From the NCBI RefSeq assembly GCF_005047635.1, contig NZ_SUKC01000006.1, positions 62,001 through 126,000 of the forward strand: 64,000 nucleotides of DNA, in the 5' to 3' direction. Under the pieces are notes generated by a model. That model was given only the letters and a program-made list of their open reading frames with translations, ran no database searches and was not told the DNA's origin. The position numbers were made by a program, and so were the translations under genes. The DNA is from Arthrobacter sp. CAU 1506. Lineage in GTDB: Bacteria; Actinomycetota; Actinomycetes; Actinomycetales; Micrococcaceae. Below, piece after piece: positions 45,519 through 53,271 of the stretch (position 1 is the stretch's first letter; every line of letters begins with the position of its first letter).

Positions 45519-47285
45519 ATGGCGCTCGCACCGTTGGACCGGACCGGAGAGATGGAGGAATCCCTCTCCGGCGTGCGTGCGCTGCTGCAGGATATCGCCG
45601 CCCGTTTCACCGCCGAGTCCGGGGCGCTGAGCACCCGGGAACTGGCCAACACGGTAGCAGCGGTCGAGGACGTTTCTAAGATTGTGGAGTTCCTGCAGGC
45701 CGCCGGCGCCCACGCGGTGGAGCGTGCCGACATCGCCGCGAACGGAGAAACCGCAGCCACCACCACCAGCACCCTTGCTGGCACGCCTGATGCCGGCGAG
45801 GCGGGGTGGGCGGACCCGGCCGCGGCGATCAGTGCCGGCTCCGGAAACGACCCCGGCGGTGCGGGTCAGAAACGGCAGCGGCGGCGGAAGACCGAGTTCC
45901 GGAACAACGCCGAGTACCTGCGCTCGAGGCTGGGGATCAGCATCATCGAAGCGCGGCGCCGACTACGGGTCGGCAAAGCGGTGACCGCGCCGGTGCGGTT
46001 CGACGGCGAACCCGGCACCCCGGCCCTGCCGGTACTGGCCGAGGCGATGGCCGCCGGGGAAATCAGCGGCGACGCCGCGGCCCTGGTCACCGACTCCATC
46101 GGCCGTGCCCGCCACGCCGCGCCCGATGCCGGGACGTTGGAGGCGATGGAAGCGTCGCTGGTCCGGCAGGCCGCCGAGACCGACACGGACACGCTGGCGA
46201 TGGTCGCCAAGACCTGGGAGACAGCGGTCGACCAGGACGGTGCCGAGCCCTCGGAGGAGGAACTGCGGTCCCGGCAGGGCATGTTCTACCGCGGACGCCG
46301 GCGCGGGCTGCACCAGTTCGTCATCAACACCACCGACGACCAATACGAAGCCCTCGCCACCGTGATGAACAGCGCCGCGAACCCCCGCATCCAATCCGAC
46401 GCCATCGAAACCGCCGCCACCCCGGCCAGCAGCAACCCGCGCGAGAGCGGGGCCACCGACGCAGGCCAGCACGGGGACGGCACCCCGGCCGCCGTCACTA
46501 TCGGCAACGCCGGGCACGCTGGACCCACGGAGACCGGGACCGGTATTGCGGTGGCTGGAACCGAAGACGACCGCCGCACCGAGACGGGCTCCGCATCGCC
46601 CACACCCGTGCCAGTAGAAGATGGCGATCTTGCGGAGGCAGAGTCAGCTAGTGGCGTGCTGGGTCCGGCCGTCTTGGAAGGATTGGATGATTTCACGAGG
46701 GCGCAGAAGCTGCTGGCCGGGCTGGTCGGTGCCTGCCGGATCGCGCTGAACACCGGCCGGCTCCCGGACTCCGGCGGGCACCGCACCCAGGTCATGGTCA
46801 CCGCCGGCTACGAACAACTCGCCGGGTTGCTCACCGGCGGCGGCAACGCGGTGTTCAACGGCCCGGTCTCGGCCAAAACGGTGCGGCGGATGGCCTGCGA
46901 CGCCGAGATCATCCCCGCGATCCTGGGCTCAAAGGGCGAAGTCCTGGACCTGGGCCGGTCGCAACGGTTCTTCAACCGGGCGATCCGCCGGGCACTGCTC
47001 ATCCGGGACAAAGGCTGCGCGTTCCCGGGCTGCACCATGCCCGCGTTCTGGACCGAAGCGCACCACATCGTGCCCTGGTGGGCCGGCGGCCGCACCGAGG
47101 TCAACAACGGCGTCTGCCTCTGCGGACTCCACCACGACCTGATCGAGCAAGGCAACTGGAACATCACCGTCCGCGACGGCATCCCCTGGTTCACCCCGCC
47201 CGACTACATCGACCCCGACCGCCAACCCCTGCGCAACACCTACTGGCAAACCCACATCCCACCCCAACCACTCCGCACGGACTGA
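45519..47285 (+). CDS. DUF222 / 13E12-repeat family HNH endonuclease
   Basis: A 588-residue protein. The N-terminal DUF222 region covers about 1-270 and contains LRSRLGISIIEARRRLRVGKAV. A low-complexity, Gly/Thr/Asp-rich insert spans about 285-385. The region AGACRIALNTGRLPDSGG leads to the C-terminal HNH nuclease (about 490-560), whose motifs are CAFPGC, TEAHHIVPWWAGGRTEVNNGVCLCGLHHDLIE. All HNH residues are present, including a Cys pair for zinc. Such genes are often multicopy in actinobacteria and are thought to behave as mobile or SOS-linked elements; no inverted repeats or partner transposase are visible here. A LexA-type box stands in its promoter. Confidence 0.9.
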   Translation: MALAPLDRTGEMEESLSGVRALLQDIAARFTAESGALSTRELANTVAAVEDVSKIVEFLQAAGAHAVERADIAANGETAATTTSTLAGTPDAGEAGWADPAAAISAGSGNDPGGAGQKRQRRRKTEFRNNAEYLRSRLGISIIEARRRLRVGKAVTAPVRFDGEPGTPALPVLAEAMAAGEISGDAAALVTDSIGRARHAAPDAGTLEAMEASLVRQAAETDTDTLAMVAKTWETAVDQDGAEPSEEELRSRQGMFYRGRRRGLHQFVINTTDDQYEALATVMNSAANPRIQSDAIETAATPASSNPRESGATDAGQHGDGTPAAVTIGNAGHAGPTETGTGIAVAGTEDDRRTETGSASPTPVPVEDGDLAEAESASGVLGPAVLEGLDDFTRAQKLLAGLVGACRIALNTGRLPDSGGHRTQVMVTAGYEQLAGLLTGGGNAVFNGPVSAKTVRRMACDAEIIPAILGSKGEVLDLGRSQRFFNRAIRRALLIRDKGCAFPGCTMPAFWTEAHHIVPWWAGGRTEVNNGVCLCGLHHDLIEQGNWNITVRDGIPWFTPPDYIDPDRQPLRNTYWQTHIPPQPLRTD

Positions 47286-47407
47286 AAGATCCGGAACCGC
47301 TCCGCGGTAGAACGCAGCATGGGGTGCAGCGGTTGATCACACTGCGCTCGTCCGGTTGGCTGTGGCGGCTTTACCCGGTGCCCGGGGCGCAACCAACGCT
47401 GTACGTT

Positions 47408-48388
47408 TCAGCCGAGCCGAAGACTTGGGGGTGTGACGTCGCCGGCGGAGGCAGCGGGTGTTAGCGTCAGCAGCACCGCCTCCGGGCGGCAGGCGAATCG
47501 GATCGGAGCCAGCCGGGATGTTCCCAGGCCTGCCGAGACATTCAGCGGCACGCTGCGTCCCTGGTGCTCCCAGTAGGTCAGGCCCCGCGCGCGCCAAGCC
47601 GGCAGATCGCAATTGGTGATCAAGGCCCCGTAACCGGGAATGCACACTTGGCCTCCGTGCGTATGTCCCGCCAGGATCAGGTCGGCGCCACCGGCGGTGA
47701 ACTGATCCAGCACGCGCTGGTACGGTGCGTGGGCGACGCCGATGCGTAGATGGGCGGCGCTGTCCGCGGAGCTGGATCCGTTGGGAAAACCGACGTACCG
47801 GTCCCGCTGCAGGTGCGGATCGTCCACCCCGGTGAAGTCCAAACGCACTCGGCCCACCACGATCGACTGGTTCCGGTTGGTCAAATCGATCCAGCCGGCG
47901 GTGCCGAAGGCTGCGTGCATTTCGCGCCACGGCAGCTCCCGTGAACCGTAATCCTTGGGCTGTTTCGACGGTCCCGTGAGATAGGAGAGCGGATTCTTCA
48001 GAACCGGTGCGTAGTAGTCGTTGGAACCCGGAACGAAAACACCAGGCACGTCCATTAGCCGAGCCAGCGAGTCCAGCAGGGGTTTCACGGCCTGGCGGTG
48101 GCTGAGGTTGTCGCCGGTGTTAACCACCAAATCAGGTTCCAGCGCCGCCAACCGCGGCAGCCACTTCTGCTTGAGCAACTGTCCGGGCGCCATGTGGATA
48201 TCGGACAGGTGCAGGATCTTCAGCGGCCGCTGCCCGGCAGGCAGGATCTGCAGCGTTTCCTCGCGCAGCCCGAAGAGGTTCCGCTCGATGGCAGAGCCGT
48301 AAACGAACGCGGCCCCGCCCGCGGCAGCGGCCCCAAGGGCCAGCTTGCCTGCGGTGCGGAGCCGTGCTCGCAGCGCTTCAGCGTCCAC
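47408..48388 (-). CDS. Membrane-anchored metallophosphoesterase with GSND variant
   Basis: A 326-residue protein with an N-terminal hydrophobic anchor (about 14-33) and a calcineurin-like metallophosphoesterase domain. Metal motifs are LSDIHMA (about 62-68), NTGDNLS (about 89-95), AHAP and GHTHGGQ. The usual GNHD motif is replaced by GSNDYY, so the normal Asn/His pair is shifted. Translation starts at GTG 48388, two bases after the penicillin-binding-protein stop, so it is probably co-transcribed with that gene. The substrate may be a cell-wall lipid precursor or nucleotide (inference from neighbourhood only). Confidence 0.87.
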   Translation of the reverse strand: MDAEALRARLRTAGKLALGAAAAGGAAFVYGSAIERNLFGLREETLQILPAGQRPLKILHLSDIHMAPGQLLKQKWLPRLAALEPDLVVNTGDNLSHRQAVKPLLDSLARLMDVPGVFVPGSNDYYAPVLKNPLSYLTGPSKQPKDYGSRELPWREMHAAFGTAGWIDLTNRNQSIVVGRVRLDFTGVDDPHLQRDRYVGFPNGSSSADSAAHLRIGVAHAPYQRVLDQFTAGGADLILAGHTHGGQVCIPGYGALITNCDLPAWRARGLTYWEHQGRSVPLNVSAGLGTSRLAPIRFACRPEAVLLTLTPAASAGDVTPPSLRLG

Positions 48389-48390
48389 GG

Positions 48391-50652
48391 TCAGTCGTCG
48401 TTCCCGTTGCGGTTGCCATTGCCGCCGCCATTATCGGAGCCGCCTCCGTTGCCGTTGTCCGAGCCGCCGGAGTCGTTGTCGGAGTCGCCTGAATCATTGT
48501 CGCCGCTATTGCCGGAATCCGAGTTCTTCTTGTCATCCGTCTCGACCTTCTTGGGCTGCGGCGGATACAGCATGCTGCTGGGTGCTGACCCGAAGCCTCC
48601 GGTTTGGTACAGACCGGCGACCTTCTCCATGTAGTCGGTCCACTGGCTGCCGGCGATGGTGGCGCCGTCAACGTAGCTGCGGGTCACGCCGTTGATCGGG
48701 AGGTTGTTGATCGACTTGTACGCGTGCGGGTTGCCCACCCAGGAAGCAGTGGAGATGCCCTTGGTGTAGCCGACGGTCCAGGTGTACTCGGACTTGTCCG
48801 TGGTACCCGTCTTCGCGGCGGAGGGAACACCGATCGGGTGGATTCCGCCGAGCCGCAGGTTGACCAGGTTCTCCAGCGGGACGCTGATGGCAGCGGCGAC
48901 GTCTTCGGAGATGGCCCGATCACAGGACTTCTTCGGGACCTTGTACTTGTTGCCCGCGGCGTCCGTGACGGAGGCCAGCGCGATCGGCTTGCAGTACACG
49001 CCGCCGTTGGCAAAGGCGGCAAACGAGGCAGCCATCGTCATCGGGGACACGTTGGTCGTACCGATGATGAAGGACGGATGCTCGATGCTGATCGGTTCCT
49101 TGTCCGTGGCCGTGCGCACGCCGAGCCGGGTTGCCGCGTCCTGGATGTCGCACAGATCCAACTGAGCGGCCATCGCAGCGGTGGCGGAGTTGATCGACCA
49201 GGTCAGGCCCTGGCTGGCGGTCATCGTGCGCTCGTAGCCGGGCAGCGCGTTTTGGAAGTCCCACTCGCTGAACCAGGCGTCCGGCGGGAGGCAGCTGGCC
49301 TGCCAGTTGTACTGCGCCGGGTACATGGTGCGGCGCGCATCTACCGACGCGTTCAGCGCCTTGCCCGCTTCCAGCCAGGCGATGGTGGTGTAGGGCTTCA
49401 TGGTGGAGCCGGGCTGCCAGCCGTTGCCGCCGCCCATGTCTGCGTCCACGTTGTAGTTCAGCTCCGTGTTGGCTGCGCCATCTTCCGGGCTGTATTTGGT
49501 GTTCTGAGCCATCATCAGGATCTTGCCGGTGCCCGGCTCAACCGAAACCATGGAGGAACCGACGCCGGACTTATCGCCCTGCGGGACTTCCTGCTCGATC
49601 TGCTTCTGGGCTTCCTTCTGGAGGCGGGAGTCCAGCGTGGTCTTAATGGTCAGGCCGCCGCGGGCCAGCAGCTTGGCGCGCTCGGTAGCGTCCGCTCCGA
49701 AGGCGTCCGACTGCATGATCGCGTGCTGGACGTAGCTGCAGAAGTAGTCGGCGAAGTTGGCCGCTACGCAGCCGGAACGCACCGGCTTGAGGTTCAGGTC
49801 CAGGTCGGTGGCGACGGCTTCGTCGTATTCGGCCTTGGTGATCTTGTCCGCGTTGAGCATGGCGGCCAGCACGGTGTTGCGCCGTTCCAGCGTGGCCTCC
49901 GGGTTGTTCACCGGGTTGAAGTAGTTGGGCGACTGCACCATCCCGGCCAGCATGGCGGACTGCGGAATGGTGAGCTTCGCGGCGGAAACGCCGAAGAACG
50001 TCTTGGCGGCAGCTTCAATCCCGTACACCTGGCCGCTGAACAGCACAATGTTCAGGTAGCCCTGCAGGATCTCTTCCTTGCTGAATTCCTTTTCGACGGC
50101 GATGGCCAGCTTCGCCTCGCGGAGCTTGTCGCCGATGTCCTTGGTGCCGCTGATGGTGAGCTCGTCGGCGCCCTTGCCCGCTGAAGCGCCGGCGTCGATC
50201 AGCACGTTGTTCACGTACTGCATGGTCAACGTCGAGGCGCCCTGCAGGTCGCCGCCCGCCAAGTTGGTCACCGCGGCACGCATGATGCCCTGCGGGTCAA
50301 TGCCGTTGTGCTCGTAGAAGCGCACATCCTCGATGGAGGTGATGGCGTCCTGCATATGCGGGGAAACCTTGTCCAGGCTGACCGGCACACGGTTTTCGGC
50401 GTAGAACGTCGCGATCAGCTTGCCGTCGGCGGAGAGGATCCGCGACGGCTGGGACAGCGGCTGCGTCTGCAGTTCGTCAGGCAGCTGGTCGAAGTACTCG
50501 ATCGATGACGTTGCTCCGACACCGGCTACGGCAGCGGCCGGCACAAGCAGGCCTGCTGCCAGGACGCCGCAGAGCGCACTGATCCCCAGGAAGCCAACAA
50601 TCTTGCCTAGGGTGGTCGCAGTGTCGAAGAAGGGTGATTTGCGAGCGGGCAT
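48391..50652 (-). CDS. Class A penicillin-binding protein (transglycosylase/transpeptidase)
   Basis: A 753-residue peptidoglycan synthase. One membrane anchor lies near residues 15-40. The glycosyltransferase (GT51) domain follows, with EDVRFYEHNGIDPQGI and TLTMQYVNN motifs. The transpeptidase domain has the three catalytic motifs STMK (Ser nucleophile), SIN and KTG in order. The C-terminal tail is a long run of Gly, Asn, Asp and Ser. ATG 50652 is chosen over an upstream frame start because a -10 (TAAAGT) lies 7 bases before it and the expected basic N-terminus starts there. It is divergent from a small gene, and a metallophosphoesterase gene follows at once. Confidence 0.95.
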   Translation of the reverse strand: MPARKSPFFDTATTLGKIVGFLGISALCGVLAAGLLVPAAAVAGVGATSSIEYFDQLPDELQTQPLSQPSRILSADGKLIATFYAENRVPVSLDKVSPHMQDAITSIEDVRFYEHNGIDPQGIMRAAVTNLAGGDLQGASTLTMQYVNNVLIDAGASAGKGADELTISGTKDIGDKLREAKLAIAVEKEFSKEEILQGYLNIVLFSGQVYGIEAAAKTFFGVSAAKLTIPQSAMLAGMVQSPNYFNPVNNPEATLERRNTVLAAMLNADKITKAEYDEAVATDLDLNLKPVRSGCVAANFADYFCSYVQHAIMQSDAFGADATERAKLLARGGLTIKTTLDSRLQKEAQKQIEQEVPQGDKSGVGSSMVSVEPGTGKILMMAQNTKYSPEDGAANTELNYNVDADMGGGNGWQPGSTMKPYTTIAWLEAGKALNASVDARRTMYPAQYNWQASCLPPDAWFSEWDFQNALPGYERTMTASQGLTWSINSATAAMAAQLDLCDIQDAATRLGVRTATDKEPISIEHPSFIIGTTNVSPMTMAASFAAFANGGVYCKPIALASVTDAAGNKYKVPKKSCDRAISEDVAAAISVPLENLVNLRLGGIHPIGVPSAAKTGTTDKSEYTWTVGYTKGISTASWVGNPHAYKSINNLPINGVTRSYVDGATIAGSQWTDYMEKVAGLYQTGGFGSAPSSMLYPPQPKKVETDDKKNSDSGNSGDNDSGDSDNDSGGSDNGNGGGSDNGGGNGNRNGNDD

Positions 50653-50659
50653 GGGGTCC

Positions 50660-50665
50660 ACTTTA
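50660..50665 (-). promoter_or_regulatory. Candidate -10 (TAAAGT) of the penicillin-binding protein gene
   Basis: TAAAGT, 7 bases, ATG at 50652. A weak AAGTGGA ribosome-binding site overlaps it, so leaderless initiation is not certain. Confidence 0.38.
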
Positions 50666-50676
50666 CAAGCAAGCGC

Positions 50677-50682
50677 TAGGCT
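50677..50682 (+). promoter_or_regulatory. Candidate -10 (TAGGCT) for the small gene at 50690
   Basis: TAGGCT, 7 bases, ATG at 50690 and no Shine-Dalgarno. It lies only 12 bases from the divergent -10 of the penicillin-binding-protein gene, so the two promoters may compete. Confidence 0.42.
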
Positions 50683-50689
50683 TTGACTC

Positions 50690-50845
50690 ATGACCAAATG
50701 GGAATACGCGACAATTCCGCTCATTATCCACGCTACCAAGCAGATTCTTGATCAGTGGGGCGACGACGGCTGGGAGCTCGTCCAGGTCATCCCGGGCCCG
50801 AACGGGACCAACCCGGTTGCCTACTTGAAGCGGGAGAAGCAGTAG
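50690..50845 (+). CDS. Small DUF4177-like protein (51 aa)
   Basis: A 51-residue frame beginning MTKWEYATIPL, continuing with ILDQWGDDGWELVQV and ending YLKREKQ. The W-E-Y-A start and the DGWELVQV strand are the DUF4177 pattern, seen in short actinobacterial proteins placed just before RidA and Nudix genes. It is too short for common gene finders to report reliably, but codon usage is normal and ridA starts 2 bases after its stop. Function unknown. A TAGGCT hexamer stands 7 bases before the ATG. Confidence 0.75.
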   Translation: MTKWEYATIPLIIHATKQILDQWGDDGWELVQVIPGPNGTNPVAYLKREKQ

Positions 50846-50847
50846 CC

Positions 50848-51342
50848 ATGAGCGAAACGACCGAAGCCCGGATGTCCGTCGTCGAAGAACGGCTCGCCGG
50901 ACTGGGCCTGTCTGTGCCGGAGGTCGCAGCTCCGGTGGCCGCCTACGTGCCGGCGGTAGTCACCGGAAACTACGTCTACACCTCCGGGCAGCTGCCGTTT
51001 GTGCAGGGCGAACTGCCGGCCGTGGGCAAGGTGGGCGACGGCGCCGGCCTGGTCAGCGCCGACGAGGCCAAGAAGCTGGCTGCGACGGCCGCGGTGAATG
51101 CGCTGGCAGCCGTCAAGAGCGTGATCGGCGACTTGGACCGGATCACCCGGATCGTCAAAGTCGTCGGTTTTGTTGCCTCCGATCCTTCCTTCACTGGCCA
51201 GCCGGGCGTGATTAACGGGGCGTCCGAACTGCTGGGACAGGTCCTCGGCGACGCTGGCGCGCACGCGCGCTCCGCCGTCGGGGTGGCAGTGCTGCCCTTG
51301 GATTCGCCGGTTGAGGTAGAACTGATTGCCGAATTCAGCTAG
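50848..51342 (+). CDS. RidA/YjgF family protein
   Basis: A 164-residue protein with the RidA fold, which hydrolyses reactive enamine/imine intermediates of amino-acid metabolism. The opening VAAYVPAVVTGNYVYTSGQLPFVQGELPAVGKVG (about 31-64) and ITRIVKVVGFVASDPSF (about 92-108) fit the longer actinobacterial subgroup. The canonical Arg that binds the carboxylate (usually in a C-terminal RSAVGVAVLP segment, here present near 145) appears kept. It is the second gene of a run DUF4177-ridA-Nudix, overlapping the next gene by 17 bases. Confidence 0.87.
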   Translation: MSETTEARMSVVEERLAGLGLSVPEVAAPVAAYVPAVVTGNYVYTSGQLPFVQGELPAVGKVGDGAGLVSADEAKKLAATAAVNALAAVKSVIGDLDRITRIVKVVGFVASDPSFTGQPGVINGASELLGQVLGDAGAHARSAVGVAVLPLDSPVEVELIAEFS

Positions 51343-52258
51343 TCCGCTTCGGGAGGAGCAGCGGCTGTTCCCGCTGCCTCCTGACCAGCTGGGCGCCGCC
51401 CACAGCTGGTTCGAGCACGGGGAACGCACGCCGCGGAAGCCGCGCCTTGCGTCCTCCGTGGTCCTGGTCAGGGACGGGGCGGCCGGTACCGAAACCTACC
51501 TCGGCTACCGGTCGGGCTCCTCTCCTCTGGGCACGGTGGCGTTTCCCGGCGGCAGCCTGGATGATGCCGACGGCGAGCCCGTCACCTGGTTCGGGCCGTC
51601 TCCGGCCAAATGGGCCGAGAGCATGGGGATCAGCGACCATCGCATCGCCCAGGCCCATGTGATGGCCGCGATCCGCGAGCTGTTCGAGGAAACCGGCGTG
51701 CTGCTGGCTGGCCCGGACGAGTCCAGCCTGCCGGAATCCACCTCCGGCGCGGACTGGATGCGCACCCGCGAGGCGGTGGCCGGGCAGGAGAAGACCTTCG
51801 CCGAGGCCCTTGCCCGGCGCGGGCTGGGCGTGCGCACTGATTTGCTCAAGCCGCTGTCCAACTGGCTGAGCCCGGACTTCGCCCACCGCCGGTTCGACAC
51901 GCGCTACTTCTCCGCCGCCCAGCCGGCCACCCAAAGGCCTTCCCTGTTGGAGAGCAAGGGCGTTTGGGCTGAGTGGCTGCCGGCGCAGGAGCTGTTGGCG
52001 GGGCGGGACACCACGGCGTTGGGCGATGCGGTGGACCAACCGGATACGAGGGGGCTCACCTTCAGTGAAGTGACGTCGCCCGCGGTGGAGATCATCGTGG
52101 AGAAGATCGCGTCGGCCCGCGGCTGCATCGCCTACCTGTCCCACAAGCGCCCGCAGCGCAGCTACCATCCGGAGCTGGTGCTGGTGGACGGTGTACCGAT
52201 GCTGCAGGTGGTGGCCAGCGCCGCTGCCGAAGGCGGGGCCGTCCAGCGGGGGCGCTGA
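51326..52258 (+). CDS. Nudix hydrolase with split Nudix box
   Basis: A 310-residue hydrolase. The Nudix box is interrupted: GGSLDD (about 72-77) is followed by about 35 extra residues before RELFEETGVLL (about 117-127). This layout is seen in NUDT19-like and some actinobacterial Nudix proteins. The start is the TTG at 51326, overlapping ridA by 17 bases; a strong GGGAGGAG lies inside the frame and a CTG at 51365 would fit it, so the start is uncertain. Substrate unknown (NDP-sugar, CoA or nucleotide diphosphate). A good terminator follows. Confidence 0.83.
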   Translation: MPNSASPLREEQRLFPLPPDQLGAAHSWFEHGERTPRKPRLASSVVLVRDGAAGTETYLGYRSGSSPLGTVAFPGGSLDDADGEPVTWFGPSPAKWAESMGISDHRIAQAHVMAAIRELFEETGVLLAGPDESSLPESTSGADWMRTREAVAGQEKTFAEALARRGLGVRTDLLKPLSNWLSPDFAHRRFDTRYFSAAQPATQRPSLLESKGVWAEWLPAQELLAGRDTTALGDAVDQPDTRGLTFSEVTSPAVEIIVEKIASARGCIAYLSHKRPQRSYHPELVLVDGVPMLQVVASAAAEGGAVQRGR

Positions 52259-52285
52259 GCCCGCTATCACCACAGCCATCCACGG

Positions 52286-52334
52286 ACGACGGCGGGGGCC
52301 CACCTACAGGTGAGCCCCCGCCGTCGTACTTTTT
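52286..52334. terminator. Bidirectional intrinsic terminator (Nudix / GlxR-like genes)
   Basis: A 14-base-pair GC-rich stem (52286-52299 with 52314-52327) with an inner ACC/GGT extension, followed on the plus strand by five T. It lies between two converging genes. The stem contains the 12-base word GTACGACGGCGG (as its complement, 52318-52329) shared with the terminator at 27806. Confidence 0.88.
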
Positions 52335-52344
52335 CCGTGGAGAA

Positions 52345-53022
52345 TCAGCGGGAACGCTGGCGCAGACGCTGGATGTCCAGGATGACCACGGCGCGTGCTT
52401 CCAGGCGCAGCCAGCCGCGCTGGACGAACTCGGCCAGCGCCTTGTTCACCGTTTCACGGGAAGCGCCCACCAGCTGGGCCAGCTCTTCCTGGGTCAGCTC
52501 GTGCGCCACCAGGATGCCGTCCGTAGCCGGGCGGCCGAAGCGGTCGGCCAGGTCCAGCAGGGCCTTGGCAACACGGCCCGGGACGTCGGAGAAGACCAGG
52601 TCGGCCAGCGAATCGTTGGTGCGGCGGAGGCGGCGGGCCAGGGCCTGCAGCAGCTGCGCCGAAACCTCGGGTCGGGTCTCCAGCAGGCCGCGGAGGTTCT
52701 CGTTCTTCAGCCCGGCCAGGCGGGTTTCGGAAACTGCCGTCGCGGAGGTGCTGCGCGGGCTCGGGTCGAACAGGGCCATCTCGCCGAAAAGCTCGCCCGG
52801 GCCGAGGATGGCTACCAGGTTTTCGCGGCCGTCGTTGGCGGTGCGCCCGAGCTTGATCTTGCCGGAGACGATGAAATAGAGCTGGTCGCCTTGGTCACCT
52901 TCGCGGAACACCGAAGCGCCGCGGGACAGGTCGACCTCGGTCAACTCGTCGGTCAGCGCTGCAAACACGTCGTCGTCAAGGGTGGCAAAAAGAGGTGCGC
53001 GGCGAAGGATCTCTACGTCCAT
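52345..53022 (-). CDS. Crp/Fnr family regulator, GlxR/Crp type
   Basis: A 225-residue cyclic-AMP-receptor-like regulator. The cyclic-nucleotide-binding beta roll spans about 1-120 (FREGDQGDQLYFIVSGKIKLG and GELFGEMALFDPSPRSTSATA, whose GEMALxxxxxRxxT/S pattern is the phosphate-binding cassette). The C-terminal helix-turn-helix is LTQEELAQLVGASRETVNKALAEF near 173-196. Length and sequence fit GlxR of Corynebacterium and Crp of Mycobacterium. GGAGAATTC precedes the ATG. A TGTGA-N6-CCACA site 88 bases upstream suggests autoregulation. Confidence 0.93.
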   Translation of the reverse strand: MDVEILRRAPLFATLDDDVFAALTDELTEVDLSRGASVFREGDQGDQLYFIVSGKIKLGRTANDGRENLVAILGPGELFGEMALFDPSPRSTSATAVSETRLAGLKNENLRGLLETRPEVSAQLLQALARRLRRTNDSLADLVFSDVPGRVAKALLDLADRFGRPATDGILVAHELTQEELAQLVGASRETVNKALAEFVQRGWLRLEARAVVILDIQRLRQRSR

Positions 53023-53109
53023 GAATTCTCCAATTTAGTACTGTTCGGCGTGTGTCAGGCTGCTCGCCCGTGGGAGCACTGGCTACCATTTTGCCGTATG
53101 TAAAGCGTT

Positions 53110-53125
53110 TGTGACATCTTCCACA
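53110..53125. promoter_or_regulatory. Putative GlxR/Crp site upstream of the glxR-like gene
   Basis: TGTGACATCTTCCACA matches TGTGA-N6-TCACA at 9 of 10 fixed positions. It lies in the divergent spacer between the regulator gene and the marP-like gene and may control either. Confidence 0.55.
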
Positions 53126-53271
53126 AGGCTTTTCGCTCCCAGAGGACGGGAAAACCGGCGGCATCATGGGCCGCGCAGCATCTACCGGAGTGGTCAACGG
53201 TCAGGCTGCCGGAATAATTCCCACAGGTGGACGGCTTAGACTAGTGCACATCCGACCGCTACGGAGAATGT

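Noticed and set aside
45519-47285. DUF222-HNH gene as a complete mobile element
   Set aside because: Although the family is multicopy and mobile-like, no terminal inverted repeats, target duplication or partner transposase could be seen, so it is reported only as a gene.
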